Positions 42,335 through 54,425 of a DNA stretch of 64,000 bases are shown piece after piece. The notes beneath the pieces were generated by a model that was given only the letters and a program-made list of their open reading frames with translations, did not search any database and had not been told where the DNA came from. Origin of the DNA: Bettongia penicillata ogilbyi (lineage: Eukaryota; Chordata; Mammalia; Diprotodontia; Potoroidae); the NCBI GenBank assembly GCA_023548195.1, contig JAJHZJ010000416.1, positions 1,942,729 to 2,006,728 on the forward strand, written 5' to 3'. The translations under genes and the position numbers were made by a program. How positions within the stretch are numbered: position 1 is the first letter of the stretch; every line of letters begins with the position of its first letter.

Positions 42335-42600
42335 AGGCAGCTAGATGGCGTAGTAGATTGGAAGCTAGACTTAGGGGTAGGACAATCTGAGATTGACTCT
42401 TTCCTCAGACACTTGCCAGCATTGTGACCCTATACATGTCACTAAGAATCTCTCAGATTCAGTTTCCTAATCTATAAAAGAGGGATAATTATAGCATATA
42501 CTTCACAGGCTGTTGTAAGGGTTAAATGAAATATCATATATAAATACTATGAAAACCTTAAAGCACTATATAGATGTTAGCCATTGTTATCATTATCATT
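42335..42600 (+). repeat. Marsupial MIR/CORE-type SINE
   Basis: 'aggcagctagatggcgtagtagattgg', 'tttcctcagacacttgccagc', 'tcagtttcctaatctataaaag', and the MIR end 'aaccttaaagcactatatagatgttagcc'. Confidence 0.8.
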
Positions 42601-43019
42601 TTCACCAGAACTAATTTAAGGTCTTAAATGGAATTTTGGAAAAGTTAGAAATGATAGCTATTTGGCGATTACTGGATGGGAATAATCAAGTTAAATGAAA
42701 TTAATAAGAATTTATTAAGCACTTGCTTTGGGCCAAGAGCTATGGATGCAAAGAAAGGAAATATGATCTCTGCCTTTAATTATAATTATACATTATAATG
42801 GGGGAGAGAGCATGAAAACAAATACATACAAACAAATTATATGTGGGATAAACTGAAGATAATCCAGATGAAAGGCATTAATATTAAAGAGGACAGGGAA
42901 AGTTTTCTTGCAGAAGGTGAGATTTTAAATGAGACTTAAGGGAAGCCAGGGAAGCCAGAAGGTAGAAATGAAAGAGTTCCAGGTATAGGAAACAGCCAGT
43001 GAAAATGCATGGAGTTGGA
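42601..43019 (+). repeat. Dispersed 'ageing' repeat
   Basis: 'agaatttattaagcacttgctttgggcc', 'tacattataatgggggagag', then body words 'gaaggtgagattttaaatgagac' and 'ggaaacagccagtgaaaatgcatgg'. Confidence 0.55.
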
Positions 43020-44235
43020 AAACAGCTATCAAATAGATCTGAATATATTCGATCCAAAAAGGAAATTTTCTTATTTTTCAGCTGTGAATACAAAATTTAC
43101 AAAATTTGAATTTATATTAACATACAAAATTTCACAAAATGCAGAAAAAGCAGAAATACTAAGCAATCTCTTATTGATCATGATGCAATAAAAGTTATAG
43201 CCAATAAAGGAGTTTTGAATGAAAGATTAAACATAATTAGAGACTAAATAATTTAATCCTAAAGAATCAGTGGGTCCAAGAACAAATCATAGAGACAATA
43301 GAAAATTTCATCAAAGAAAATGAAGATGTAACATCATACCAAAACTTCTGGAATGTAGATCAAGAAATCCTTAACAGAAAATTTTTATCTCTAAATGTTT
43401 TCATTTGAGGCGTCTACATGGCATAGTATATAGAGGGCCAGATTTGGAGTTAGGAAGACATTAGTTCAAATCCAACCTCAGACGCTCACTAGCTATTGGA
43501 ACTATGAGTGTCACATGACTTCTTTGAGCTTCAGTTTCCTCATCCATAAAACTGAGATAATAATAGCATCTACCACACCAAGTTGTTGTAAGGATCAAAC
43601 AAAATAATTTACAAATAATATTTTGTAAATATTAAAGTATTCTATAAATACTATTATTATTTTTTCATCAACAAAAGAGAAAAACAGATCAATGGACTGG
43701 CCATGCAACTAAAATAGCTAGCAAAGCTACAAATAAAAAATAAATACCCAATTTAAAATCCTGAAAATAAAAGAAGAGATAAACAAAACTGAAAGCAAAA
43801 GATATCCCCATTATGTTTATAAATAAAATTAATGACTTTGGGGGGGGATGACAATTAAAAGGAGGAACACCAACGTGTTGGCATCAAAAATGAAAAATAA
43901 GAATAATTTACAACAAATAGAGATGAAACAAAGGAAAGCATTAGAAACTATTTTGCCTAATTATTTGACAACAAAAGTGATGAGATGAAATGGATGAATA
44001 TTTACAAAAATACCAAATACTCAGACTAGCAAAACTATAAATAGATTATTTAAATAACCTGTTATCATAAAAAGAAATTGAATAAGCCATAAACTAACTC
44101 CCAAAGGAAAAAACCCAGGACTAAATGGATTTACTAGTGAATTTTATCAAATTTTAAAGAACAGTTTATTCAAGTATTATACAAACTATGTGCAAAAAAC
44201 AGGAAAATGAAGTATCCTACCAAACGTGTTCTGTG
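43020..44235 (+). repeat. Decayed L1 ORF2, split by a SINE
   Basis: Recognisable ORF2 wording resumes across the SINE: 'gtgggtccaagaacaaatcatagagac', 'ttttatctctaaatg' | 'catcaacaaaagagaaaaacagatcaatg', 'atggatgaatatttacaaaaat', 'ccaggactaaatggatttactagtgaatttta'. Stops and frameshifts are frequent, so no product is expected. Confidence 0.75.
43405..43661 (+). mobile_element. Marsupial SINE inserted in L1 ORF2
   Basis: A 257-bp insert between direct repeats TTTTCAT (43398-43404 and 43662-43668). It begins TTGAGGCGTCTACATGGCAT and contains 'cagtttcctcatccataaaactg'. The L1 reading resumes exactly after the second TTTTCAT. Confidence 0.75.
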
Positions 44236-46095
44236 ATACAAGTATGGTTTTGATACATAAACCAAGGAGAGAAAAAGGAAACAGTGTTTTGTCACTAGAA
44301 TTCTCATGAGGGAACAGGAGGATAGGTACACTCTTTCCCTACTTCCCCTCTTTCCTCTTCCATATGGAATGTGAACTCAAGTAGTACAGCTTGTGCCAAA
44401 ACACTGAACTGCTCCATTTTATCATTGTGAGCTTGAGAGGTTTGGGCTATTGGGCAGAGTTGACTGGCAGCCAAGGAGAGTTTCTTCATCCAAGAGAATG
44501 CCACCAACAGGGAAAAAAAGCTCAACTCCTGGCCTAGCTTGCCAAGAGACATGAACTTTGAAGGAGACAGTGCAGAGGCAGGATAAAATGTAAAATGATG
44601 AATTCACAGACCTGCAAAATACATCATATTTAGATGGTTTTAAGAATTAATTCCTGGCACAGTATGACAGGAGTTAATGCCGCTATTTGTTTACTTTGCT
44701 TAACACTTGTCAATATAAGCTTTGTGAAGCTTTTGTGTTGGTTAGCATTTCTTTCTGTGTATGTACATGCCTATGCAATAACCCAGTTCTTATGATGTAT
44801 TGAGCATCTTTCTACTTCTCACTTTGGGGAGACCCTAGCCATGAACCATAATCTACACTCCCCAGGACACAAAGTTAGAGGATTTAATAACCCAAAAATT
44901 ATGTGAAAAGGGACCCCAATATTCCCCTTCTGAAGCTAGGAAGGACTGCTCACACAGGCCCAGTGAAGATTAGGGGAAAAGAATAGGAAAGTTCCTTAGC
45001 TCCTGAGGCCCAGCAATGGCTTTCTATTGTTAGACATTATCTAACTTGAGAGGAAAATTTCCAGAGCATGTTTAAAATCAACAGTGAAGTCCCCCACCTG
45101 CTGAAAACAGTGAAAAACATTTGGGAGGGTGGGTGGTTAAAGAGAATTGGACAGGAGGAAAGGAGTTAGTAATCAGTTCGCCCTCTTTCCTCCCTCCTGT
45201 GCCTGGGGTTCTGAGAACTGATCTTTGGAGCAATATGTCTAAAATGATGTGGGTGTGATCTTGCTACCCACTTCTTACATAAAAGAATGAGACTTCATAG
45301 GCTTATAATTGTTAAAATACTGGGAAAGCCTCCAAAGAGAGGCTCTCCACAAGGAAAATGTATGACTTCAAACAGCTTAGACCTAATTGAAGAGTGAATT
45401 TCTAACAGCAGACATGTGGGAAATATTGCATAATATAAAAGTCCCCCTTTATGTTTGTACAGAGTATAATAAATGCATCAGTTTTTCAATCTCATCACAA
45501 CAGAACCTGTATTTTGCAAATGTCATTGGCTTGATATCAATGTGTCTTGTCTTGGTTATTCAAGACATAGTTGAGGTCTTCCTGGGAACAAAAATCTCAA
45601 CAGCTATCTCATGGTAAATGTATATTCAGTACACCACCTTTGGAAAGAAATATTCATTCTGAAGAATCTTTTGCCTTCTATCCTACAGTTGGCTAATCCC
45701 TCAATCATCAGTATCTTAAATTAAAACCTACCCAAAATAGGAAGCATTAATTAACAATGCCTGTTCCCACATAATGTTAATTCAGGTCTTGAAAAGAGTA
45801 CTGGCATTTGAGCAGTTTGCACACATGGAAAGGTTTGGGCACTGTGATGGTGTTTACTGAAGCTATGGGGATGATGTTCAGAGATGATGGCCCATCTTCT
45901 AGGCTGCCACTAGGTGGTAGTATGAGAAGGACAGAGATTCCTGGGCCTTTCAGATCAGAAGACCATAAATTATGCTTTTTCACCTCAACTCTAGGACATA
46001 ATAGGTAAGCTTTCTTTTAACTTAGCTGTTAGGGAAAATTATTTAGATTTTTTTGTTATGAATAAATCCTTTATGTTAATACCATCCATCTGTAT
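44236..46095. other. Unassigned DNA
   Basis: 1.9 kb with no gene or repeat I can name. 44640-45250 might be an old LTR-type sequence, but I see no paired ends, primer site or coding remnant. Confidence 0.35.
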
Positions 46096-46525
46096 ATATC
46101 TAGCACATACCTATTTATATGTTATCTTCTCCATTAAAATGGAATGCCTTAGGGGCAGTACTGTTTTTTGCCCTTTTTTCCTATGGCTAGCATAGCCACA
46201 ATGTTTGGCTCATAGTTAGTGCTTAATAAATGCTGAGAGACTGATTGAAATCTGTGTGTGTGTTTGTCTGTACGTATGTCTCTGTGTCTGTCTCTCTTGT
46301 CTGTGTCTCAGTCTGTCTCTGTCCCTTTCTCTGTATGTGTGTGTCTCTCTCTTTTCTCAATTAATTCCTATCAGTTTTATTTACTTCCTTGTGTACATGC
46401 TACATTGCCCTCATAGAATGTAGGTTCTTTGAGGTCTAAGATAATTTAATTTTCATCTTTGTCTCCACATGCCTAGCATGGTGCCTTATATAGAAGAGGC
46501 TTAAGTGCTTGTTGAATTTAGTCCA
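46096..46525 (+). repeat. Two L2 3' ends flanking a (TG/TC)n microsatellite
   Basis: 46100-46250 ends 'gtgcttaataaatgctgagag' and 46370-46520 ends 'cttaagtgcttgttgaattta'. Both are L2 3' wording in + orientation. Between them 46252-46358 is TGTGTG/TCTGTC-type simple repeat. Confidence 0.65.
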
Positions 46526-46760
46526 GTCCTATAGCTTCAGTAACGGTTGTTCCAAGAGTCTCTTCTTATTAAATTCCAGGTGACATCGCAGTGCAGTAGA
46601 GAGTGTACTAGGTCTAGTATTACAGAAACTGGGTTCGAGTCTTGGCTCTGCTGTCCACTTATGACCTGACTTTGGTCTAGTTGCTTCCCTTCTCAAAGCC
46701 CCCATTTTCTTCATCTGTAAAATGTGAGGCTTAAAAAGTATCCATAGCAGTGCTTACTGT
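46526..46760 (+). repeat. MIR-like SINE
   Basis: 'cagtgcagtagagagtgtactagg', GGTTCGAGTCTTGGCTCTGC, 'ccattttcttcatctgtaaaatg'. Confidence 0.75.
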
Positions 46761-47275
46761 AGATCCGTAGCAGTGCTTATGTAGTAGCCAAAAAAAAAAA
46801 AAAAAAAGGAACAAAATGAATAGCCAATTGGGAAATTAAAAACAAATGGGGTGGTGTGTTAATACAAAGGGATGTTATTGAACCATGAAAAATTAAAAGT
46901 ATGAGGGATAGAGGCTTGGGAAGATGTGTGAAGTTTGAGAAAACTTGCATAAATTGATGTAAAATAAAGAAGGCAGATTCCATTAAACACTATACGAAAT
47001 GACCAAGTAACACAAAGAAAATGACACTAAAAGAGAGAAGAATACTGATGTATTTAATGACAAACCTTGATTCCAAAGGACTGTTGATGAAACTAACTTC
47101 CCTCCTTCATGGAAGACTTGAACTGATAGAGCAAGATGAAAAATACTGCCTATGTTATAAGAGTTGGTCAATGGGTCAGTTTGTTTTGTTTAACTGTTTT
47201 TCTTTGTTATAAGAATAATTCTATGTGAGGGAAGTAATTAGGAAATGATCTTTTTTAAAAGCATCAATAAAACAA
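46761..47275 (+). repeat. Old L1 3' fragment
   Basis: Preceded by an A18 run (46790-46808). Contains 'aatgaatagccaattggg', 'gttattgaaccatgaaaa', 'aacttgcataaattgatg', a diverged form of the L1 3' wording at 56480-56690. Confidence 0.5.
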
Positions 47276-47365
47276 TGTATAAATAAATACATATAGTTAG
47301 ATATAATATTATATATGTATATATAGATATAATATTATATATAAATAATAGATCTCTCTAAGATC
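47276..47365. repeat. (TA)n-rich repeat with inverted symmetry
   Basis: TAGATATAATATTATATAT occurs at about 47299-47317 and again at about 47326-47344. The stretch is AT-only and can fold back on itself. Confidence 0.7.
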
Positions 47366-47835
47366 CTTTCTAGTTTTAAACCTCAGGATTTAGGAGATGA
47401 CTGATCTACTTAGGCTGAATTCAATATGTTAAAAGTAAATGCAAAGAAGATACTTCCATTTCTACATAAATCTAAAGTACTCATCCACAAACTTTTTGGT
47501 TGATCTGAACTGGCTATTCTGTAAGCCCTTCATTACTAAAAAATCTTTTTGAACCCAACCACCCCCACCTAAATCAAGCAACTTGGGTTAGTTTATGATT
47601 GTTGTCATTGTTGTCAATAAATTTTGTTACTATTTTTTTGTTTTTATAGAAGTCATTTCTGAGAACAGGAGACAGTCAGACAGGCAGACAGACACAGAAA
47701 CAGAGAGACCCCCAGCAGGGCTGCCTCTCCACAGAACTGATCCTTCCCTTATGCCAAAGAAAAACAGTTAAACAAAAACAAGTGATGTAATGATTAGACC
47801 AAAAGGTAGGAGTTGTTTTATTATCTCTTCTCTAA
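47366..47835. other. Unassigned DNA
   Basis: A short CAGACAGGCAGACAGACACAG run lies near 47676-47705. Nothing else recognised. Confidence 0.4.
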
Positions 47836-48560
47836 GATCATTACTGTTTTTATTTACTCAAATATGACCTCCTTTTTACTGATCTTTTCATTTTCATTGT
47901 TGTGGTGATCATTGCGTATGTTTCTCTTCTGGTTCTGCTTACTCCATTCTACATCAGTTAATGAAAATCTTTCTGTGCTTCTCTAAATTCCTCATATTCA
48001 TAATTTTTTACTAAAAAATAATATTCCATTATTTCCACATCTTATATTTTGTTTATCCCTTCCCCAATCAATGGTCACCTACTTGTTTTCAGGTTTTTCC
48101 TACCATAAGAAATGTTGCTATAAATATTTCACCATATATTTGAACTTATTTCTGTATTTTACTCCTTGAGGTGTATGCCCATTAGTGGAATTTCTGGACT
48201 GAATGTAATGAATAGTTAAATAACTTTTTCTTGTTTAATTCCATATTATTATATATAATACTTAGGTCTAAAATTCCACCAAAAGTGTATTAATGTGCAT
48301 ATCTGCCCACAACCTCTCCTGTGGGGAACTCCTTCCATTTGGCAAGTATTTGGCCAATTTTCAAAGTGTGGAGCAAAACCTTGAGTTGCTCAAAATTGGA
48401 TTTCTCTTACCATTCTGGAGCTTGTTTTAATCTGGTAATTGACTGTTTACAATTTTTTAAATATTCTGTCACCACTTATTAAGTAATGGTTGTTTGGATA
48501 CCAAACTTTACCAATAATATTTGATACAGATATTTTTCCCACTTGACAGTTTCTCTTATT
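47836..48560 (-). repeat. Old L1 3' fragment
   Basis: 'ctggttctgcttactccattctacatcagttaatg', 'atattccattattt', 'gttgctataaatattt', in reverse order as in 24960-25870 but more diverged. Confidence 0.65.
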
Positions 48561-49270
48561 TTATATATTATCAATTTTGTTCACATCAAAGCTTCCTAAT
48601 ATTATGTAATTAAAATTGTCTATTTTGCCTTTTATCATTACCCCTATTCCTTGTTTGATGAAGAATTTCTCCCCTTAAATGATAAACATTGGAGAAGATG
48701 TGGGAAAATTGGGACACTAATGCAGTACCAAATAGTTTTCGTGATTACTGTTTAACACTATAGGTCAGGATCTGGTGAAGCTGTGCCATCTTCGTTCTTA
48801 CTTTTTTCCATTAGCTCCCTTGAGATTTTATACCTTTTGTTGCTCCAAATGAATTTTATTATTAATTTACCCAGCTCTATAAATCCCCTTGGTAATTTTA
48901 GTGGTATAGCACTAAAGCTATAAATTAATTTAGGTAATATAATTTTTCTTATGTTTACATGTCCCACTATGAGCACTGAACCTCACCAATTATTTGCCTT
49001 CCTTTATTTTTGTAAATAGTGTTTTGTGGTTATACTTATCTAAATTTTGAATATGTCTTGATAGATCAACATTGTGTAATTATTATGTAATAAATTTGAA
49101 TGAAATTTACATTATTATTTCCTTGTCTTTTTATTATAAAAAAAACTGATGATTTTGTATGTTTCTTTTGTGTTTCTCAGGTTAGGTTTTAATATTTTGT
49201 ATTCTGTTGCTTCCGTAGACCAGAAATGATACATTGAAAATATTACATGAGTCCTTTCTCTAGGGTTCCC
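48561..49270 (-). repeat. Decayed L1 ORF2 fragment
   Basis: 48758-48976 on the - strand reads [20 protein letters not shown] then [13 protein letters not shown], a clear match to the ORF2 region after the reverse transcriptase domain. A short + strand L1 scrap ('gaagatgtgggaaaattgggac', 48690-48713) lies beside it, so this patch combines two fragments in opposite directions. Confidence 0.75.
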
Positions 49271-49445
49271 TAACCATTGTTATAATTAGTGGTCTGCAAT
49301 AACGTTTTATTCAACATCTCATAACGCTGTAGTTTGGGTTAGGTGGCCTACGGAAAGATTCTTAGCTAAAAGCAGGCAAATTCCTATCCCTAGTCACCTT
49401 CTCCGAGGGTAGTTTAATGATTGTCAGTAAATTTTCCCTTGGCTT
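49271..49445. other. Unassigned DNA
   Basis: Nothing recognised. Confidence 0.35.
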
Positions 49446-49705
49446 TGGGCCAATGGGAGAAATAATTAATTGGTATAGTATAGGGAGCATGAGAGTTGGA
49501 GTTACAAAGACGTGAATTCAAAATTTTCCTTAGTTATTTACTAGCTGTAGGATCATGGATAAGTCAGTTTCCTCATCTGAAAAATGGGGATAACAGTAAC
49601 TACTTCACAGGGTTGCTGTAAGTATTAAGTGAGACAACATTTACAAGGTATTTTGCAAGTCTTAAAATACCATATAAATATTAATTTTGATCATTATTAC
49701 CTCCA
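49446..49705 (+). repeat. Marsupial MIR/CORE-type SINE
   Basis: 'gtatagtatagggagcatgagagttgg', 'cagtttcctcatctgaaaaatgggg', 'ctacttcacagggttgctgtaagtattaagtgag'. Confidence 0.75.
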
Positions 49706-52315
49706 ATAATGGTCTTACCATTATATAGAAAGAAAATGGATATTAGGCATATACTAGAAGTTGTAAGGGATATATTTTTAATTTATGTATTTTCTAAACT
49801 CTAGATTTTTTAAATCTTCTCCATTTGTTAATCAGCCCCTTTTCTTGGGGATGTATGCAGAGATGTTCTGGAGCCAGCTCTAACTGGCTTTGGAGAGCTA
49901 AGTGTTAGTTTTCAGTATAAGCATTTTACATGGCAATGAGCAAACACTACAAACCATCTATTACTTTGTTGATTATACAGACAATAAAGTAATGGAGAAA
50001 AACTCAATGATGTAGATTAAGCTTTTCAATAATCTGGTTGCTAAATATTGATCAGCCTACCCTTGTATTATGATAAATCCAGGAGATGAAATGTAAATTT
50101 CCATGCATCCAGTACTTCAATATACAATTTAAAGTATAATTATTGATGGTAACTTAAAGATTTATATTTTTCTGGTGACTTTTTCCATGTATATCTGTCT
50201 TCTTTCCCTATTTAGTTTTTAAACTCCTTCAGGGTAGAGATCATAATTGTCCACTTCTTTTCTATTTTCCCACAGTGGGAATGTTGCTATCTAACAAACT
50301 GACTTTGTTCACTTTTCTAATGAAAAAATAAGTGAAGAGAGAACATGAGATTTGGGATTTTCTGTGGATTTTAAGTATACCTATAGTCTGTTTCTCGTCG
50401 CCATGGTGACCAGAAAGTTAAACATAAATTCGTACACATTCCAAATTGATGGTTTTTATTTAATTTTTATTAACTTGATGATTGGGGGAGGGGGAAATAA
50501 CCAAGACATAACTTGTTTAAAGAAATAAATCAGAACAATTGTTCTAAAGAAAAAAGTAAAATCTAATATCTTTTTTTCTTTTTTTCCCCAGGAACACTGA
50601 TTCAGAACTGGGTTTTATGGTCTTATTAGGCAGAGACTTCTGTGGATTAATTATAATCTGTGGATGAATTATAATCACTTTTTTCATAATAGCGGCTCTC
50701 TTCTCTGCTACCTCTGTCTGAACCTAGCTCTGCTTCTCCAAATTCAATGTTGTCAAGCCAAGGGGGAACAGATCAGAGATACTGCTTTTCCCAACAAATA
50801 CTAGCTAGGGAGGCTTTGGGTCTCCAAGGTCTAAGTTCAGTTCTAAAGGGTATATTTTCTTGTCTCTGCATGTGGTTAATTGCCATTAACACTAATGGGA
50901 ATTACTCATGAGCATGCAGAAAAGCCTATACCCTTAAGATTTGCCCAAGCATGAATTTCATGGTGCCAAAGTAAACATATTTTTCTCTTTGGCTCTATCT
51001 TCCTTTCCTCATGAGCTGAGAATGCTCATACTTGAATAAGCCTTGAAATGTTGAAATGTCAATGCTTGCTGCTTCTTACCTGGCCCAGATAGAGTAGTTT
51101 TTAGACACTGGGGTCCTCTTCACCTATTTGATTTTGAGACCTAGATCACCATTGCTTCCTTTCATGTGAGATATGGAAACATCCTCAGACTGCAAGGGTT
51201 TTCTCCAGATTCTCATTGCCCTCAATTTTCAAATAGGTGGGAAACTTAGTGGGTATATTCCAGTGGTGGTAGTTGATAGATTTTTCTAATGTTAAATCAA
51301 GAGCTGAGTCACTGTCATTCCAGGCTGGAGAATTCAAATTCTGGGAATGTCAGACATTGGCAATGCAATCAGTGTCAAATACCTACCTTAAATCATGACT
51401 TGGGAGTAAAACAGGGGTAAGAAATTTAAAAGAAACATACTTTTGAACTCTTTGAGACAAGACAGCAAGCTCTAGAGGACTGGCTCTACCTACCCAAAAA
51501 GCTAAATAAACCTAAGCTATAGACAGCCTTGTTTATGCAGCACTTAATGGGCCCCAGGGGGAAACAGGGCAGCTGTTTAACGTGGAATGCCTATCCAATT
51601 TTTTTTCTTCAAGCTCCCTGCTCTGTTTCATAGATTTCAAGGCTCAAAAGGCCTGAAAATGTTTGGCGTGGTTGTAGAAAGAACTTTAACATCCTAAGGG
51701 TCTGATAGTAAATTTCAATCATCCCTATCTTGATATGTCAGCAGCCATTAGTAACAGTAATAACATTTCCTTTAAGTAAAGGACTTCATGAGTAATTAAA
51801 TATTCACCTGAACTAGGGTTGGAATTAGAGAAATAACAGTAAAGCAGAGAATTTGTTTTTTTAATTCCTTTTAAATATGTAATGACTTTTAAAATCACCT
51901 AATTCTCTATTTATTTTGGCATGAATGTAAACTCCTAATACCACTGAAAATCAGCAGTAACTTGTTAACTTAGCAAGTCACACGAGGTGGTGACAGGAGC
52001 TCACCCAGACCTTCCCAAGTCAGTCAGAAGAAAGTTCTGGACTCAGGTCTCACTAAGTTCACCCACCGACTGGAACCATACTTCCTCTTTTCTGTTTATT
52101 TTGACATACAAAGTACACAAAACAAGCTTGTACTTTCCTTTTGAATACTGTTATAGTTGGCCCAAGTAGTAATATAAAGCAGTTCAACAGGTTTTACTAT
52201 TTGAAAAACTAAAATATTGTAAATAAAAAGTATCTACTAAACCTCAAGCTGGGAAATGAAAACCTACCCAACAACACCACCAGCCATAAAACAACCCTGA
52301 TCACTAGCCCCAAAT
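49706..52315. other. Unassigned, largely repeat-free DNA
   Basis: 2.6 kb without repeat wording that I recognise, unusual in this window. It contains an RFX-type X-box at 50397-50410. No exon is supported. Confidence 0.4.
50397..50410. promoter_or_regulatory. Candidate RFX X-box
   Basis: GTCGCCATGGTGAC, an imperfect palindrome matching the RFX-family consensus form GTNRCC-AT-GGYNAC. It sits in AT-rich sequence away from any promoter I can see. Confidence 0.4.
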
Positions 52316-52365
52316 TTTATATGTGTGTGTATGTATATTATATACATATATATGTAAAATATTCT
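52316..52365. repeat. (TG)n/(TA)n simple repeat
   Basis: ATGTGTGTGTATGTATATTA followed by TATA units. Confidence 0.8.
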
Positions 52366-53035
52366 TTATGCTTCCTCTCATTCCTTCTATTCATCTCTAT
52401 GGAGCACTGTGTTAGCACAATCCTTTTGCCCTAAAGGACTGAATCTGCAGAATTTGGGATGAAGAGAAACAGCTCAGGCTGCAAAGATCCTTGGATTCAG
52501 AGCTGGATAGGACCTTAGAACTAACCCGGAGAAGCAAACAACTTTCCCTCTGCCCTGTCCTCTGCCTCTTGACTGAACACACCACAGACCGCACCTTGTT
52601 CCATCCCACTTACTACAGTGGCTGTCCAAATTTTTTCATCCCTCCTCAAACATTCTATAATGTTAATCCCCCTACCCTCTTAGCTAAGAACTTTGCCCCA
52701 TATCTTACTGAAAAAAAAATTGCTTAGAACTCCCTTTTCTTCCCTCCTTTACATCCCACACCACTCAAATGCCTTATGCCACTACCTTCTTTACTTCTGT
52801 TTCACATGAAGAGGTGGCCCTGCTTCTTAACCAATGCAAAATATAATGTGCTAGGCAGGTTCCCTAAAGTACACAGAGTGAATGAGTTATTTAGATGCGA
52901 GCAAGAGATCTCAGCTCAACCAAGAGAGAAGTACCAAACTCACCCAAGAGAAAATTACCCCAAGTCTCAAGGGAGGCGAACGAAGTCAGGAACGTACTGA
53001 AGAGTCAGCTTTCCCCTAATGTCTACAAATTCCAA
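52366..53035. other. Unassigned DNA
   Basis: Overlapping frames at 52412-52727 and 52776-53000 show no family resemblance. Confidence 0.35.
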
Positions 53036-53172
53036 AGTCTCTCTCCCTCCTTCCTTTCTCTCTCTCTCTGTCTCTCTCTGTCTCTCCCTCTCTCTATCTC
53101 TATCTCTGTCTCTGTCTGTCTCTCCCTGTCTGTCTGTCTGTCTCTCTCTCTCCCCCTCTCTCCCTCCCTCTT
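53036..53172. repeat. (CT)n/(TCTG)n microsatellite
   Basis: About 135 bases of interrupted CTCTCT, TCTGTCTG and CCCTCTC units. Source of the Leu-Ser and Arg-Glu false frames on the two strands. Confidence 0.95.
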
Positions 53173-53484
53173 CATGTCTGGAGTCATTCACAAAGAAAAT
53201 CTGCAACCATGCATGTCTTTTGAAGATATATAGGAGAGGATATTTCTCCTCTCCTAAGCTCTCATACCAACTCCACCCTCAAATAGGCAGGCAAAGTCAC
53301 AACAGCATTCTCTCCATCAATTAAGAGAGTCTCTTGCAAAATGCCCCAGCCTTGGCTAGAAACTCAAGTTATTCTTCCTTATGTAATGTCTCCCCCTGTT
53401 AGAATATGAGCTCCCTTAGAAATGAATGGATAAGAAGAGAATAAATGGGAGTAGGGGGAATAGGATACAGGTAGCAATGGTAAC
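53173..53484. other. Unassigned DNA
   Basis: Nothing recognised. Confidence 0.35.
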
Positions 53485-54425
53485 TGTTAAAATGTTTTTT
53501 GAAGCAGGTTTATCTGATAAAGACCTCATTTCACCAACAGAGAACTGTATCAGATTTATAAAACTAAGATCCATTTCCCAATTGATAAATGATCAAAACA
53601 CATGATCAGTTTTCAGACAAAGTAATTAAAACTACAGTCATATGAAAAAATATTCTAACAATAATTTGGTGAAAGGCAAGTTAAACCAATTCTGAGACAC
53701 TACCTAATGCCTATTAGATTAGATAATAGGACAGAATAAGTAAATGACAAATGTTGGAGGGATTGTAGGAGAAATGAGGCATTAATGTACTATTGTCGGA
53801 GTTGTGAATTGATTAAACCATTCCATAGAGCAATTTGGAACTGCCCAAAGCGCTATAAAACCAAGCATACCTTTTGACATAGCAATACCAGTACTAGGTC
53901 TGTATCCCAAAAGAGATAAAAAACAAAAAGGAAAAGGGCCTATATGTACAAAAATAGTTATACCAGATCTTCTCTGGGGGTAAAGAATTAGAAGTTGAGG
54001 GGATGCCTATCATTTGTGGAATGGCTGAATAAGTTGTAGTATGTAATTATGATGGAATACTATTGTACTATAAGAAATATGAGCAGGATGCTCTCAGACA
54101 AACCTAAAAAGACTTATATGGGTTAATGCAAAGTAAAATGAATTGGGTACAAAGTAACAGCAATGTTGTAAGATGATCAGCTGTGAATGATTTAACTATT
54201 CTCAGCAATTCAACGATCCATGACAACTCTGAAGGACTCAGGATGAACATCCTCAGAGAAGGAACTGATGGTATCTGAATACAGATTAAAGCAATTTTTT
54301 TCATGAGTTTTTTTGGAATGTTTTCTTTCACAACATGACTATTATGGATATGTTTTTGCATAACTACACATATGTAACTTAAAAAAAGAATGTCACCTAA
54401 AAATAAATAAATAAATTCTAATGAT
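53485..54425 (+). repeat. L1 ORF2 end and complete 3' UTR
   Basis: 'gttgtgaattgattaaaccattcc', 'ccttttgacatagcaataccagtactagg', 'ggaatggctgaataagttgtagtatg', 'gaatactattgtactataag', then the 3' UTR with 'aacatgactattatggat' and an AAATAAATAAATAAA end. Frameshifted. Confidence 0.85.

Noticed and set aside
44640..45250. Possible endogenous retrovirus LTR
   Set aside because: No paired repeat, primer-binding site, polypurine tract or coding remnant found.
52895..53324. Leu/Ser-rich and Arg/Glu-rich frames, superficially like a signal peptide or membrane protein
   Set aside because: Translation of the CT/TCTG microsatellite.
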